Assembly (NCBI RefSeq): GCF_964031045.1
Contig: NZ_OZ034994.1
Coordinates: forward strand, 1,116,001 to 1,180,000
Reading direction: 5' to 3'
Length of the DNA stretch: 64,000 nucleotides
DNA from: Spiroplasma endosymbiont of Aspidapion aeneum
GTDB lineage: Bacteria > Bacillota_I > Bacilli_A > Mycoplasmatales > Mycoplasmataceae
Numbering within the stretch: the first letter of the stretch is position 1; the number at the start of each line of letters is the position of its first letter. A model generated the notes under the pieces. The model saw only the letters and a program-made list of their open reading frames with translations. It did not search any database and was not told the DNA's origin. The translations under genes were made by a program, and so were the position numbers. Below are positions 49,787 to 61,035 of the stretch, piece by piece.

Positions 49787-50806
49787 CTATTTATTTTCTT
49801 GTATAACACTATCAACTGAAATTTTAATATTTTTTAATACACCCGCATTATTATCGTAAGCATCATTTTCACCATCAAATGTATATGATGTAGGAATTAA
49901 AAGTAAATTTTTTGCTGACGTAAATACCCCAAATTTTTCTAATAAATTACTTATTAAAAATGTCGCAGTGTAGGTTTTTTTCTCGTTTGTAATTGTAACC
50001 TCAAATCTATAGGTTGGGGACGGTTTATAGTATATTACAGTATCATCTAGACTTGTTTTATCACCTTTTTTAGTATAAAAGATAAGCTTGCTTGTGTCTA
50101 TATTTTCATACATAATATTATTAGTGTTCTCAATAATTTGATATTTCTGAGGTGTATCTTTTCAAGACCCAATTAGCATCATATTTTTGTTAAAATTAGT
50201 TTTTCACGTTGCAATATCTGGATCTTTATCACTTTTAGTGTCTAGGTTTGCAAAGTCATCAATTTTTCCTGAGTCTGGGATAATAATATTATTATCTTTA
50301 TCTTTATCTATAGCAAAAGTCTTAAATTTGTTTACGTATGATCCTTTTGGGTCCGAGGGTTTATATGTGTTATAATAGGAATAGTTACTATCTGCTAAAT
50401 TATAGTTAACGGCGGATATAAAAGTGTTTGAATTTTCACTGCCATTTAGTAAATTATAAAAATCATTTCAATTTTCAGTATTTGTTGAATTTTTTAGACC
50501 TTCCACACTGTATTGGTATAGTGCACTTTCTCCAAAATAGTTTAATGCATTGTCATTATCTTTTTTTGATGTATATTTATCCTTTGTATATGTTAGAAGT
50601 TCCAGAACTTCCTGTGTAAGCGATGGTAATGTTGTTCCGGTTGTTGAAAAATTTTCAACATCATCTTCGATTTTACCTCTATCATTATTAATTTGTGTAT
50701 AAATTTTTAATTGATTAGACTGAGGAACTATTCTACATGAAAATACATTAGACGCAGATGCACCCAATGTTGCTGATAACATTAAACCAAGTATTTTTTT
50801 CTTCAC
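49787..50806 (-). CDS. Surface lipoprotein, function unknown
   Basis: 339 residues. 'MKKKILGLMLSATLGASA' is a signal peptide, and the lipobox 'NVFSC' places the lipidated Cys at residue 24. The mature part is polar, Asn/Asp/Lys-rich, with no repeats that I can see. It should be anchored to the outer face of the single membrane. The start is GTG at 50806 with GAGG upstream. At least three TGA codons encode Trp. It lies between dnaB and the acidic protein in the same direction, so it may be transcribed with them. Confidence 0.8.
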
Positions 50807-50867
50807 ATAAACCTCATTATCTTATAAAATTATAACATATTTGAAATGAAAATTCATAATTATCAAA

Positions 50868-52232
50868 TTACTCATTCTTTTGTTTCTCGGCAAATTTTCC
50901 ATTATTCTTTGAAAATACATAATTAATATCACACGTTGCACCGTTACGGTGCTTTGAAATAATCAAAAGTGTGTCATCCTCATATAATTTCTTTTCTTCT
51001 TCTGATAGTTGACTAAAATTATAATAACTCTCACGGTATAAAAACATTATCAAATCCGCATCCTGTTCTATTGCTCCCGAATCCCTTAGGTCAGACATCA
51101 TCGGTCTTTTATCTTCCCTTTTTTCAACACTCCTTGATAGTTGGCTTAAACATACAATAGGAATATTAAGTTCACGAGCTATTTTTTTAAGTCCTTGTGA
51201 AATCTTTGATATTTCATTTTGTCGATTTTCAAATGATCTATTGTTGTCAGCACTATAAAGAGTTATAAGTTGTAAATAATCAATAAAACAAATTTCAATA
51301 TCTTTTTCTCGTCTTGCTTTTCTTAATCTTGTTTGTATATCCAACAATGATAATCCCGGTGTGTCATCGATATATAAATCTGAATTTAAAATATGTTTTT
51401 GAGCATAAACTAATTTCTCAAAATTATTAATTATTTCTTCACCATATCCCGATTTTATTATATCCATTTTAACTGTTGATGCAGAACTTAGTAGACGTTG
51501 TGTTATTTGATCCTCAGGCATTTCTAATGAAAAAAATAATGCAGGGGATGATACCGAGGCGTTTAAAGCAAGGTTTAGTGCAAATGCTGTTTTACCCATA
51601 CTTGGTCGGGCTGCAAGGATGATAAGATCACCTTTTTGAAATCCATTTGTGTTCTCATCGAGCACTCTAAACCCACTAGTGACCCCTGATAAACTCCCAG
51701 ATGTTTTTGACCTTGACACAATTTTATCAATCAACCGTTCAATTGCAGAGTCAATTCTAACTATCTTTTCATCACGAAGTGATGTTCTTAATCCCAATAT
51801 TTTTTGCTGTGCAAAACTCACCAGTTCCTCTGCAGATTCATATGACATTTTTTTAGTCTGTATTTCTTTTAATGTTAGATCTAATTTTTTCAACATAGAA
51901 TTTTTAAAAATAAATTCCACTATATTAAGGTATGTATCATCACCAGAGTATGAATTATTAATTTCATTTATTTCCTTTAGAATTTTTTCAGAATTTTGTT
52001 CAACACTTAAAATATAATCAACAAGATTCTTAAAGGATATTTCAATATTTTTTATGTGCATAGTAAAAATATATTTATATATTTTTTTTGTGTCGCTAGA
52101 ATAAAAATCATCTGTTCCCAATTTAGAGATTATTTCAGACTGAATATTTACTGAATTTAAAATAATCGATATTATTTCTCTCTCGGCTTCTGCATATAAA
52201 TCAAACTGAATTGATTCATTATTATTTTTCAT
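50868..52232 (-). CDS. dnaB: Replicative DNA helicase DnaB
   Basis: Hexameric helicase at the replication fork, 454 residues. The N-terminal primase-interacting domain (about 1-160) is followed by the RecA-like motor with 'LIILAARPSMGKTAFALN' (P-loop near 210), 'DIEICFIDYLQLI' (Walker B) and 'IVCLSQLSRSVEKR'. 'SDLRDSGAIEQDADLIMFLY' completes the motor. It starts 11 bp inside the end of rplI, as in many Firmicutes. No TGA is needed within the gene. Confidence 0.97.
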   Translation of the reverse strand: MKNNNESIQFDLYAEAEREIISIILNSVNIQSEIISKLGTDDFYSSDTKKIYKYIFTMHIKNIEISFKNLVDYILSVEQNSEKILKEINEINNSYSGDDTYLNIVEFIFKNSMLKKLDLTLKEIQTKKMSYESAEELVSFAQQKILGLRTSLRDEKIVRIDSAIERLIDKIVSRSKTSGSLSGVTSGFRVLDENTNGFQKGDLIILAARPSMGKTAFALNLALNASVSSPALFFSLEMPEDQITQRLLSSASTVKMDIIKSGYGEEIINNFEKLVYAQKHILNSDLYIDDTPGLSLLDIQTRLRKARREKDIEICFIDYLQLITLYSADNNRSFENRQNEISKISQGLKKIARELNIPIVCLSQLSRSVEKREDKRPMMSDLRDSGAIEQDADLIMFLYRESYYNFSQLSEEEKKLYEDDTLLIISKHRNGATCDINYVFSKNNGKFAEKQKNE

Positions 52233-52665
52233 TTATATTTACCCTTAAAATAGTTTCAATATTATGCTCTAATTTTATTTTCAATTCATGGGTTCCTATA
52301 TCTCTAATATTCTCGTGTTTAACAAACTTGCGCTTATCTATTTTTATATTGTATTCTTTTTCAAGTGTTTCACAAATCTGTGATAAACTAATGCTCCCTT
52401 GTGCTCTACCATTATGAAATTCTAATTTAAAAGATAGTTCAATAGATTCTATTTCCAAAGCAATTTTTCTAAAATTAGCAAACATTTCCTCCTTTTCAGC
52501 GATCTCTTCGCCTATAACATGTTTGAGATGTGCTATATTATCCTTGGTTGCTAAAATTGCAAATTTTTTAGGAATTAAATAATTTTTTGCATAACCATTC
52601 TCTACCTCAATAATGTCATTTTTTAGCCCATAATTTTTAATATCTTTAAGTAAAATAACTTTCAT
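52222..52665 (-). CDS. rplI: Ribosomal protein L9 (bL9)
   Basis: 147 residues with the N-terminal 'MKVILLKDIKNYGLKNDIIEV' signature (in part) and 'GYAKNYLIPKKFAI'; the long connecting helix and C-terminal domain follow. It binds the base of the L1 stalk. The ATG at 52665 has TAGGTG upstream. In-frame GTG/ATG at 52674/52671 overlap that site and are rejected. Confidence 0.95.
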   Translation of the reverse strand: MKVILLKDIKNYGLKNDIIEVENGYAKNYLIPKKFAILATKDNIAHLKHVIGEEIAEKEEMFANFRKIALEIESIELSFKLEFHNGRAQGSISLSQICETLEKEYNIKIDKRKFVKHENIRDIGTHELKIKLEHNIETILRVNINEK

Positions 52666-52681
52666 ATTCATCACCTATTAA

Positions 52682-52712
52682 ATTATACAATAAACAGATG
52701 AATAAATATCAA
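52682..52712 (-). promoter_or_regulatory. Possible promoter of rplI-dnaB
   Basis: Minus strand: TTGATA (52707-52712), 19-bp spacer, TATAAT (52682-52687). It lies just after the terminator that closes rpsF-ssb-rpsR. The leader would be about 10 nt. Confidence 0.45.
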
Positions 52713-52751
52713 TAACTTAAAATATTTATTTACTTTTCCTTTATTTTATAT

Positions 52752-52777
52752 AAAAAAATGTATAAATACATTTTTTT
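52752..52777 (-). terminator. Terminator after rpsR
   Basis: AAAAAAATGTAT and ATACATTTTTTT face each other with two bases between (the real loop is larger). The minus strand continues with a T-rich tail. The arms are symmetric, so it could work in either direction. Confidence 0.6.
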
Positions 52778-52781
52778 ATTA

Positions 52782-53018
52782 CTACAGTGATTGGTGGTCT
52801 TTGTCAACAAATGGCAACAAAGCCATATTTCTCGCTCTTTTAATAGCAAGAGATAACATTCTTTGATGTTTTGGTGATGTACCAGTTGCTCTTCTTGGTA
52901 GTATTTGCCCATTTGTTGAAATAAATTTTCTAAGTAATTCAACATCTTTATAATCAATGTAATCTATTTTATTTTCAGCAAAAAAGTTTGGTTTTTTTCT
53001 TTTAACATATTTTTTCAT
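52782..53018 (-). CDS. rpsR: Ribosomal protein S18 (bS18)
   Basis: 78 residues with the family signature '[19 protein letters not shown]' and '[20 protein letters not shown]'. It pairs with S6 on the 30S platform. The ATG at 53018 has AAAAAGGAGAAATA upstream, overlapping the end of ssb. Genes rpsF-ssb-rpsR have the standard order. Confidence 0.97.
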   Translation of the reverse strand: MKKYVKRKKPNFFAENKIDYIDYKDVELLRKFISTNGQILPRRATGTSPKHQRMLSLAIKRARNMALLPFVDKDHQSL

Positions 53019-53030
53019 TATTTCTCCTTT

Positions 53031-53456
53031 TTAATAATCTCATAAAATAGAGTCTTCATCTATTATTTTTGAAGATTCACTATCTTTTTTGTTTGTTTGT
53101 TGTTCATTAATAAAATCCTGACCTTCTTTTATATCCGATGAAGATTCACCAGGTCTTGATAAAAATTCAACTCTCTGGGCACTAACATTTACATTTGTAA
53201 TGTATGTACCATCATCCTTTTTGTCATTTCTAATATTAATTGCCCCCTCAACAGATACTAACGACCCTTTAGAAACATACTTAGAAATATTTTCAGCAAC
53301 ATTATTCCATGCAACACAGGGAATAAATTGTGATTGTTTTTCACCATTGAAAAAACTATTTACAGCAACTGTAAAAAAAACATAATTTTTACCATTTGTA
53401 GTTTTCTTTAATTCAAGGTTCTTTGTCACTCTTCCAATTAAATTAACGCAATTCAT
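53031..53456 (-). CDS. ssb: Single-stranded DNA-binding protein
   Basis: 141 residues. OB-fold with 'NLIGRVTKNLELKKT', 'FFTVAVNSFF' and 'WNNVAENISKYVSKGSLV'. A flexible region leads to an acidic, aromatic C-terminus, 'DEDSILWDY'. The last three residues appear only when TGA at 53040-53042 is read as Trp; that tail is the usual docking peptide for replication and repair proteins. The ATG at 53456 is 21 bp after rpsF. Confidence 0.95.
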
Positions 53457-53476
53457 AATTGTACCTACAATCTATA

Positions 53477-54007
53477 TTATTCATTACTTGTTGGTTTAGT
53501 TTGTTTTGTTTCTAATGGTTTGGAATTAATTTTTTTTAATTCACCATCTTTAGAACTTTTTTCGTTGGTTCCAGATTTCAAATCATTTTCAAAATTTATT
53601 TCAAACCTTCTTGCTCCATCATAAGGTCTTCTAGGTTTAAAATTTTTGTTTTGGCGATCACGTTTTTCATCTCTAAATTTTGACATATCTGTTTTTGATA
53701 ATTTTGTTGTTTGAATATATCTTTTTTCAGACTCTGTATTAATAACCATATTTCTAACAACATTTTTATCAATTCTACTTATACGTTCAAACTCTAAAAT
53801 ATTCTCCGGGTTTGTTTCAACAATATAAATATAGTAATAACCTTGTTTTTTGTGATTTATAACATAACTAAAATCCCTTAGACCTCAATCTGCACTTTCA
53901 ATAATTTTTCCACCATTTAGTGTTAGCGGACTTTCAAGTTTGTTTATAATATCTTTTGTATTTTTTGTATCCTTATCCAGGATTATCATAATTTCGTATT
54001 TTCGCAT
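53477..54007 (-). CDS. rpsF: Ribosomal protein S6 (bS6) with extended C-terminus
   Basis: 176 residues; the S6 domain is the first 95 or so ('MRKYEIMIILDKD', 'WGLRDFSYVINHKKQGYYY'). The remaining 80 residues are a Lys/Arg- then Glu/Ser/Thr-rich disordered tail, longer than in Bacillus but seen in mollicutes. The ATG at 54007 has AGAGGAGAATA upstream. One TGA-Trp is used ('SADWGLRD'). Confidence 0.93.
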
Positions 54008-54043
54008 TATTCTCCTCTTGGTCTTACGGCTCTACTGAGCAAG
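54008..54043 (-). promoter_or_regulatory. Candidate S6:S18-binding leader of rpsF
   Basis: Directly before the ribosome-binding site the minus strand reads CTTG-CTCAGTAGAG-CCG-TAAGAC-CAAG. The outer CTTG/CAAG and inner CTC/GAG helices enclose an unpaired CCG. That CCG-containing bulged hairpin is the published hallmark of the S6:S18 autoregulatory leader. The call is from memory of the motif, without a covariance search. Confidence 0.5.
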
Positions 54044-54197
54044 GAATTAATAATATTTATTATTAATTCATAAAAATATTATAAACTATTTTTAACATAT
54101 ATACCACCAAAAATAATTATATTGTGATGAAAGTTTACTTATAACCACAAATAAAATATTTTATTAAGAATTTTATCCCTTATTTGCAAATTGTAGA
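54044..54197. other. Intergenic region upstream of rpsF
   Basis: AT-rich. Two TATAAT boxes on the minus strand (near 54080 and 54118) lack a clear -35 at the right distance, so I do not commit to one promoter. No ORF. Confidence 0.4.
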
Positions 54198-54224
54198 ATA
54201 AAAAATCGACATTAAAAGTCGATT
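54198..54224 (-). terminator. Terminator closing the metG-to-54248 cluster
   Basis: AATCGAC and GTCGATT (54204-54210 and 54218-54224), followed on the minus strand by TTTTTTATTC. It lies 24 bp after the stop of the hypothetical membrane-anchored protein. Confidence 0.8.
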
Positions 54225-54247
54225 ATATTTATTTATACTTATTACTA

Positions 54248-54922
54248 TTAAGATTGTGAAATCTCATCTGATTTAACAAAATTTAGGTCATAAATTTTAT
54301 TAACATAAATAGAATAATTATTTGGTGGGTCATCCTGATCGGTCTCGTGGTTTAATCTATCTATAGAAATATCATAAATATGAAATATACCATTATCAAA
54401 GGTGGGGATATAAAAAGTATGTCAATAAAGATCAATAAGACCATCTCTTGTTAAATTAAGGTCAAGATCACTTAATAAAGTATCTTTCTTATAACCATAA
54501 CGAATTAAAGCGCGTCCAATTGCATCGTGATATGGACAGAAATTATCTTCATCTTCATCTACAATATTAAAAAAATAATTTAGGGCTTTAATATAATCAC
54601 CAATATTATATGAGGAGAATTTTTGTACTTTTTGTTCCTTAAAAAGATTATTTGAATATTCATAAATATCTCATGAATTAATAATTGTTTTTTCTTCTCC
54701 TTTGGTATTGCCATATGTATTTCCGACAGCTTCACATACATTGTCAAGAGTATACTCTTTTCCGTGTAAATTAAGGTCTAATTTTTCATTTTCATATGAT
54801 ATACTCTTTTTGTTTTGATCAATTAATGATCTTTTTGCAACCTCCATCCCTATTCAAATACCACCTCCAAGTACAAAACCAAATGTGACAATTGATATAA
54901 GTATTCAGATGTGCTTATCCAT
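54248..54922 (-). CDS. Membrane-anchored hypothetical protein
   Basis: 224 residues with four TGA-Trp codons. One N-terminal hydrophobic segment (about 5-26, 'IWILISIVTFGFVLGGGIWI') anchors a soluble domain that is acidic and rich in Tyr, Asn and Asp. No Cys at a lipobox. The ATG at 54922 has AAAGGAAT upstream. It is the last gene of the cluster, 10 bp after ispD. I recognise no family, and two Cys residues in the soluble part show no pattern. Confidence 0.75.
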
Positions 54923-54932
54923 ATATTCCTTT

Positions 54933-55574
54933 CTATTTTAAATCTTTGGGAAAGGTTAATTTTAAGTTATCTTTTTCACCTTCTATTAAACAAATTTTGC
55001 TAGATGAATAATATTTTGTATATAGTTCTAATTCATCTTGCCAGTCAAACATTTTTTGAATATCTATTATTTTTCTAAAAACACTAACATTTATAAGTTG
55101 GGGTGTTTGAGTGATAAAATAATTATCTCTATTTATTGTTGAAATAGTATTATTATTTATCATTTTCAAACTATCACTAATTTTTAAATGTGGCACCACT
55201 ATATCTCATATTGAAGAAGTTTTTTTCAGTAATCTAATAATTAAATCATCTGTAAAAAATGGTCGCGCAGCGTCGTGAATGAGCACAAAATCTGTATTGC
55301 TCATTTTAATTCCATTTGCCACAGACTCTCCTCTAGTTTTACCTCCAAGACAAAAAATAAGGCGTTTATCTTTTAACCTCTCCGCGTGAATTAAATTTAT
55401 ATTTTCTTTTGAGCATACTAAAATAATTTCATGTATGCATTTAAAATTTAAAAACTTTTTGATAACAGTCTCTAAAACTGTTAGGTTATTATCGAGTTTG
55501 ACCAGTAATTTATTTTTTGTAAATCTAGTGGCCATTCCCGCTGCAACAACTATTACTCCTATACTATTTTCCAT
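54933..55574 (-). CDS. ispD: 2-C-methyl-D-erythritol 4-phosphate cytidylyltransferase
   Basis: MEP-pathway enzyme joining CTP to methylerythritol phosphate, 213 residues (typical 220-235). The nucleotide-binding N-terminus 'VIVVAAGMATRFTKNK' and 'VLIHDAARPFFTDD' (metal/product site) are clear, as is 'GGKTRGESVANGI'. The C-terminal 'TQTPQLINVSVF' corresponds to the TPQ motif. The start ATG at 55574 is two bases after the AsnA-like gene's stop; a TTG at 55607 in frame is less likely. One TGA encodes Trp. Confidence 0.9.
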
Positions 55575-55576
55575 AA

Positions 55577-56584
55577 TTAAAAAATATCCACATTGTTTTT
55601 TTTGCAAAAATCAGTAAATTTTTTTGATCAAACTGAATAATGAACTTCAGCAATATGTTGCTTTTCACAGATTAACATCAAAAATCTATTAACATCAAAT
55701 CCAATGGAAATTGTAAGTGGTAACAAATTAGACTTTATTAAATAATTATATTCTGTGCTACTCTTTCAATTTTCCTTTAGCATCCTATTTTGTTCTTTCA
55801 GTTTTTCTGTCATAACTTGATAAGAGGAATAGGCGATGTCTACGGATTTCTCAATTGCCCAATTATAAACATACAATGTAGAATAGGATTCAAAATCAAA
55901 TATATCTTCCGAAAATATTTGTGATCCATATTTACTGTTTATAAGTGGTACTATATGATTATACACTACAAAGTTACCATTTTCTCTACCAAAAAGGTTA
56001 ATTCTTTCCTGAAATGTTGCAAGTGGGTACATTATTTTTAATTTTCTATGCGAAATAAAAATTAATTGCTGCGATAGATGGTTATTTTGAAGTTCATTAT
56101 AATCATTTGAAAGTTTCATATCTATTTCATATAAAACAGAATAAAGCATTGTTAGAGTATCTAAATTTTTATCTTTTTCATATTTATCGGCAAATAATTC
56201 AATTCCTATTTCATCATAAACAACACTTGTAATATTATCAACTTCAACGTCACGTCGGATTGATTTAGAGTTAGTTAAAATTCCTTTGTTAACTTCATTA
56301 AACCCACCTTTCATAATAGATTCTCGACGTCATTTGTTATCTCTTTGCAAAACTTCGCCAAATATCTTCAGGCTCGGGATATCAAAATCAATAGGCCGGT
56401 AGCTATTATTAAAGTCGTCATTAAGTCATTTATTTTTTTCAGTAATCAATGGAGAGTGTATAAACTTAAGATCTCATTTATTCTTCAGCAAAACAAAAAT
56501 TTCGCTATAAAACTTATCAATTAAATCATAGGTTTCTGCTAACGATAATTTTGATACATAACCAAGTTCAATTCCGTATTTCAT
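55577..56584 (-). CDS. AsnA (aspartate-ammonia ligase) homologue with altered active site
   Basis: 335 residues, the same length as E. coli AsnA (330). Family resemblance runs end to end: 'FIHSPLITE', 'KWRRESIMKGGFNEVNKGI' (84-102), 'TNSKSIRRDVEVDNI' (103-117), and near the end 'LPLTISIGFDVNRFLMLI' and 'QHIAEVHYSVW'. AsnA has GGGIGQSR where this protein has SIGFDVNR, and RAPDYDDW where it has 'SEDIFDFESY'. Key ATP/aspartate-binding residues are therefore replaced. It sits between lysS and ispD, with the ATG at 56584 and GAGGATAG upstream. It may be a catalytically altered or non-enzymatic paralogue, also recalling class II synthetase cores. Confidence 0.65.
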
Positions 56585-56588
56585 ATTT

Positions 56589-58088
<1,500 letters not shown>

Positions 58089-58098
58089 TAATTAAATC

Positions 58099-59082
58099 CT
58101 ACTTTCTAATATTAATTTCTAATAATTTAATAATATCATTTTTTGTTGAAACTTCCACAGCCTTTTGATTAATATCCTGTGATTTTAATTCTTTAGGAAT
58201 ATTCTTAAGGTACCAAACAATCTGTTTTCTCATTTCACGAACTCCTCGAAGCTCACCTTTTTCCTTTATTAATATACCTACATGTTTAACAATTATATCA
58301 ATAACCTCTTTCGGAGTTGGTTTTTTAGTGTATTTTCCAGTTAATAAAAAAGTATCTATTTCTTGAAAAATTCATGGATTTCCTTGAGCTGCTCTAGCAA
58401 TCATTATGGCATCGCAGTTTGTTTTCTCAAACATATCTTTTGCAGTTATCTCGTTGATAATATCACCATTACCAATGACAGGGATCTTGACACTATCCTT
58501 AACCTTTGATATTCAACTTCAATCGCTTTTTCCAGAAAAATATTGGCTTCGTGTTCTACCATGAATTGTTAGTGCGCTTGCTCCATTTTGCTCACATATT
58601 TTTGCAACCTCAACCACATTAATATTATTTACATCTCAACCAATTCTTAATTTAACGGTGACAGGTTTTGATGTGTTAATAACAACGCTTCGCACTATCT
58701 CTCCTATTTTGTTAGGGTCTTTTAATAATGATGCGCCAGCTTGGCTCCTTTCCGCCACTTTAGGGGCCGGACAACCCATATTAATATCTATAATATCACA
58801 CTCACAATTTTGCTCAACATACTGCGTTGCTTTTACATATGATGATAAATTATTACCAAATATTTGCATTGAAAGGGGTCTTTCATATTTATCAACTTTT
58901 AACATATTTAATGATTTTTCATTTTTATGAACTATTCCATCTATGCTAACCATTTCAGCACAAACAAGCCCAACGCCAAAATCCTTGCAAATTCTTCTGA
59001 ATGCAAGGTCTGTAACACCAGCCATTGGCGCTAGGATAAGATTGTTAGAAATTTCGATGTGTCCTATTTTAAATTTTTTCAT
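58099..59082 (-). CDS. dusB: tRNA-dihydrouridine synthase
   Basis: FMN enzyme reducing uridine in tRNA, 327 residues. 'LAPMAGVTDLAFRRIC' (FMN site), 'DINMGCPAPKV' with the catalytic Cys, 'LTIHGRTRSQYFSGKSDW' and 'VIGNGDI' are all present. The helical C-terminal domain is complete. Several TGA-Trp codons. The dusB-lysS neighbourhood is the usual one in Firmicutes and mollicutes. The dusB symbol is by similarity; a DusC-type specificity is not excluded. Confidence 0.94.
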
Positions 59083-59109
59083 TTATATTATATTATACAA
59101 AATATTTAA

Positions 59110-60093
59110 TTATGCTCAATCAATCTCTGAAGGTCTTTTAGGGTTTGGATTTTCTTTAATAAAATCAATTAAACCATTTTTAACGTGTATAACAGTATCT
59201 GCAACCTCAGCTATGTTAGAGTTATGTGTTACAACAATTACAGTTGTTTTAAATTTTTTATTCACATCAATTAAAATTTCTAAAACTTTTCTGCCCATTT
59301 CTTCATCAAGAGCACCTGTTGGTTCATCTCCAAATAAAATTTCAGGATTTTTTGCAAGGGCTCTAGCAATAGACACACGTTGCTGCTGTCCACCAGACAT
59401 TTGATGGGGATATTTGTTTATTTGTTCTGACATTCCAATTGTCTCAAATATTTCCTCGATTGATAATCTGTTTTCTTTATTTGAACATAGATTTTCCCCT
59501 ACCTCTGCGTTTTCTCTTGAGGTAAGATTAGATAATAAATTATATTGTTGAAAAATGAAACCAATATTATTTCGTCTAAATAATGTGAGGTGAGAATCCT
59601 TTAAAAGTGATAAATTATGTCCTACTACATATACATCTCCATCACTAACTTCATCTAAACCAGATATTGTGTTAAGCAAAGTTGTTTTACCACTCCCTGA
59701 TGGTCCCAAAATTACAACAAATTTTGATCTTTTAATTTTTAAGTCAATGCCCTTTAAAACTGGTGTAACAATATTCCCTGTTAGGTATATTTTTTTAACA
59801 TCTACAAGTTCAATTGCGTATTCATCGGTATTGGGAAAAACATTTTTTGTAGATATAATATCACCATCTAAAATTTGTTTTGAATATTTAGATCTTAACT
59901 TCTTTTTTTCCCTAAGATTTATTTTAAAGGATTTTGCATTCTCAATATTAATGTTTTTAGACTCGATTGTAAAAATATTTTTCTCATGAACTTCCTCATC
60001 AATTTCTCTATTTACATGCACTTTTTTTTCTCTAACTTTATTGACTTTAATTGTATCGTTCAAATTTTTATTATTTGTTTTTATATCTTTCAT
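59110..60093 (-). CDS. ABC transporter ATP-binding protein with N-terminal extension
   Basis: 327 residues. The first 90 or so are charged, Lys/Asn/Glu-rich and unlike any transporter domain I know. The rest is a complete LolD/MacB-type ATPase: 'GPSGSGKTTLLNTI' (Walker A), 'FIFQQYNLL' (Q-loop), 'MSGGQQQRVSIARAL' (signature), 'ILFGDEPTGALD' (Walker B) and 'VVTHN' (H-loop). The start is taken at ATG 60093 because GATAGGATT precedes it; in-frame ATGs at 60114 and 60132 overlap hslO. TGA-Trp just before the end. No permease gene is adjacent. Confidence 0.82.
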
Positions 60094-60115
60094 AATCCTA
60101 TCTTTTCCCTTCATT

Positions 60116-60982
60116 TTAGCTGCTCTTTTCATCTATAATTTCTTTTACAGTAACAATATATTTTTTCATACAAAAGTCACACAATATTTCCAAATCCTCA
60201 TTTTTATTTTTTATATCTTCTATTTGGTCTTCACCAAGCAAGAATATAGCATTTTTTGCATTTTCTTTTGAACAAGAACAAGAAAATCTGATTCCTCCTA
60301 TCTCTAAAATTTTTGCATCTTCAATAAGTAATTTGATAATTTCTTTGACATCCCCACTGGATATCTTTTTTTGAAGTTTTTCAATAGATCCAAACTTATC
60401 CTCAAGTTCTTCAATAGTTTCTTCAGCGATTAATGGAAGTATTTGAATCGCTATACCTCTTGCCGACGCGATGATATTGTTACTATTAATATCCACATTA
60501 GAACAAAGAAATGTTTTTATTTGGTCACTCTTTGACATTGTATACATAAAATTAACATCTATTGAGTTTGAAATTATTTCCACATTGGATGTAAAAGGGG
60601 ATTGTTTTTTTCTTTTCCTCGTTACTTGTAATATCCCAGAAACCCCGATAGCTTGACTATCTTTATCTAATTCACTTTTTAAATCAAATTGTTCTATTTT
60701 AAAATCTGGGTTTTGACAATATCCACGTATAAAATCATCATTATATTCACCAATAACATGCCCCATTAAACCATCACCCTTATATGACGTTGCTATTTTT
60801 GTATCTTTATCCTTTAAATTCAAACCAAGCAAGCAAGTGTCAATCACGACCTTAGATAATTGCTTAGTTGCATAAACATTAGTTTTTTGGAGCCTACATA
60901 TCTCGGATAAACTCTCAGTGATATCTACAAAAGAAATTTTAACGTTGTACTTGTCACTAATAGCCCTATATTTTCTATCCAT
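60116..60982 (-). CDS. hslO: Redox-regulated chaperone Hsp33
   Basis: 288 residues. The C-terminal redox switch has all four cysteines, 'FSCSCSKENA' (near 237-246) and 'LCDFCMKKY' (near 270-278), which bind zinc when reduced and open on oxidative stress. The N-terminal chaperone domain has 'SYKGDGLMGHVIGEY', where most Hsp33 have the 'G.GP.G' loop, and 'VSGILQVTR'. The ATG at 60982 has AAGGAATTG upstream. It precedes the ABC ATPase with a small overlap or gap. Confidence 0.92.
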   Translation of the reverse strand: MDRKYRAISDKYNVKISFVDITESLSEICRLQKTNVYATKQLSKVVIDTCLLGLNLKDKDTKIATSYKGDGLMGHVIGEYNDDFIRGYCQNPDFKIEQFDLKSELDKDSQAIGVSGILQVTRKRKKQSPFTSNVEIISNSIDVNFMYTMSKSDQIKTFLCSNVDINSNNIIASARGIAIQILPLIAEETIEELEDKFGSIEKLQKKISSGDVKEIIKLLIEDAKILEIGGIRFSCSCSKENAKNAIFLLGEDQIEDIKNKNEDLEILCDFCMKKYIVTVKEIIDEKSS

Positions 60983-61035
60983 AAAACAATTCCTTACTTA
61001 TTTATTATCCATATAATTTTACTTTATTTTTGGAG

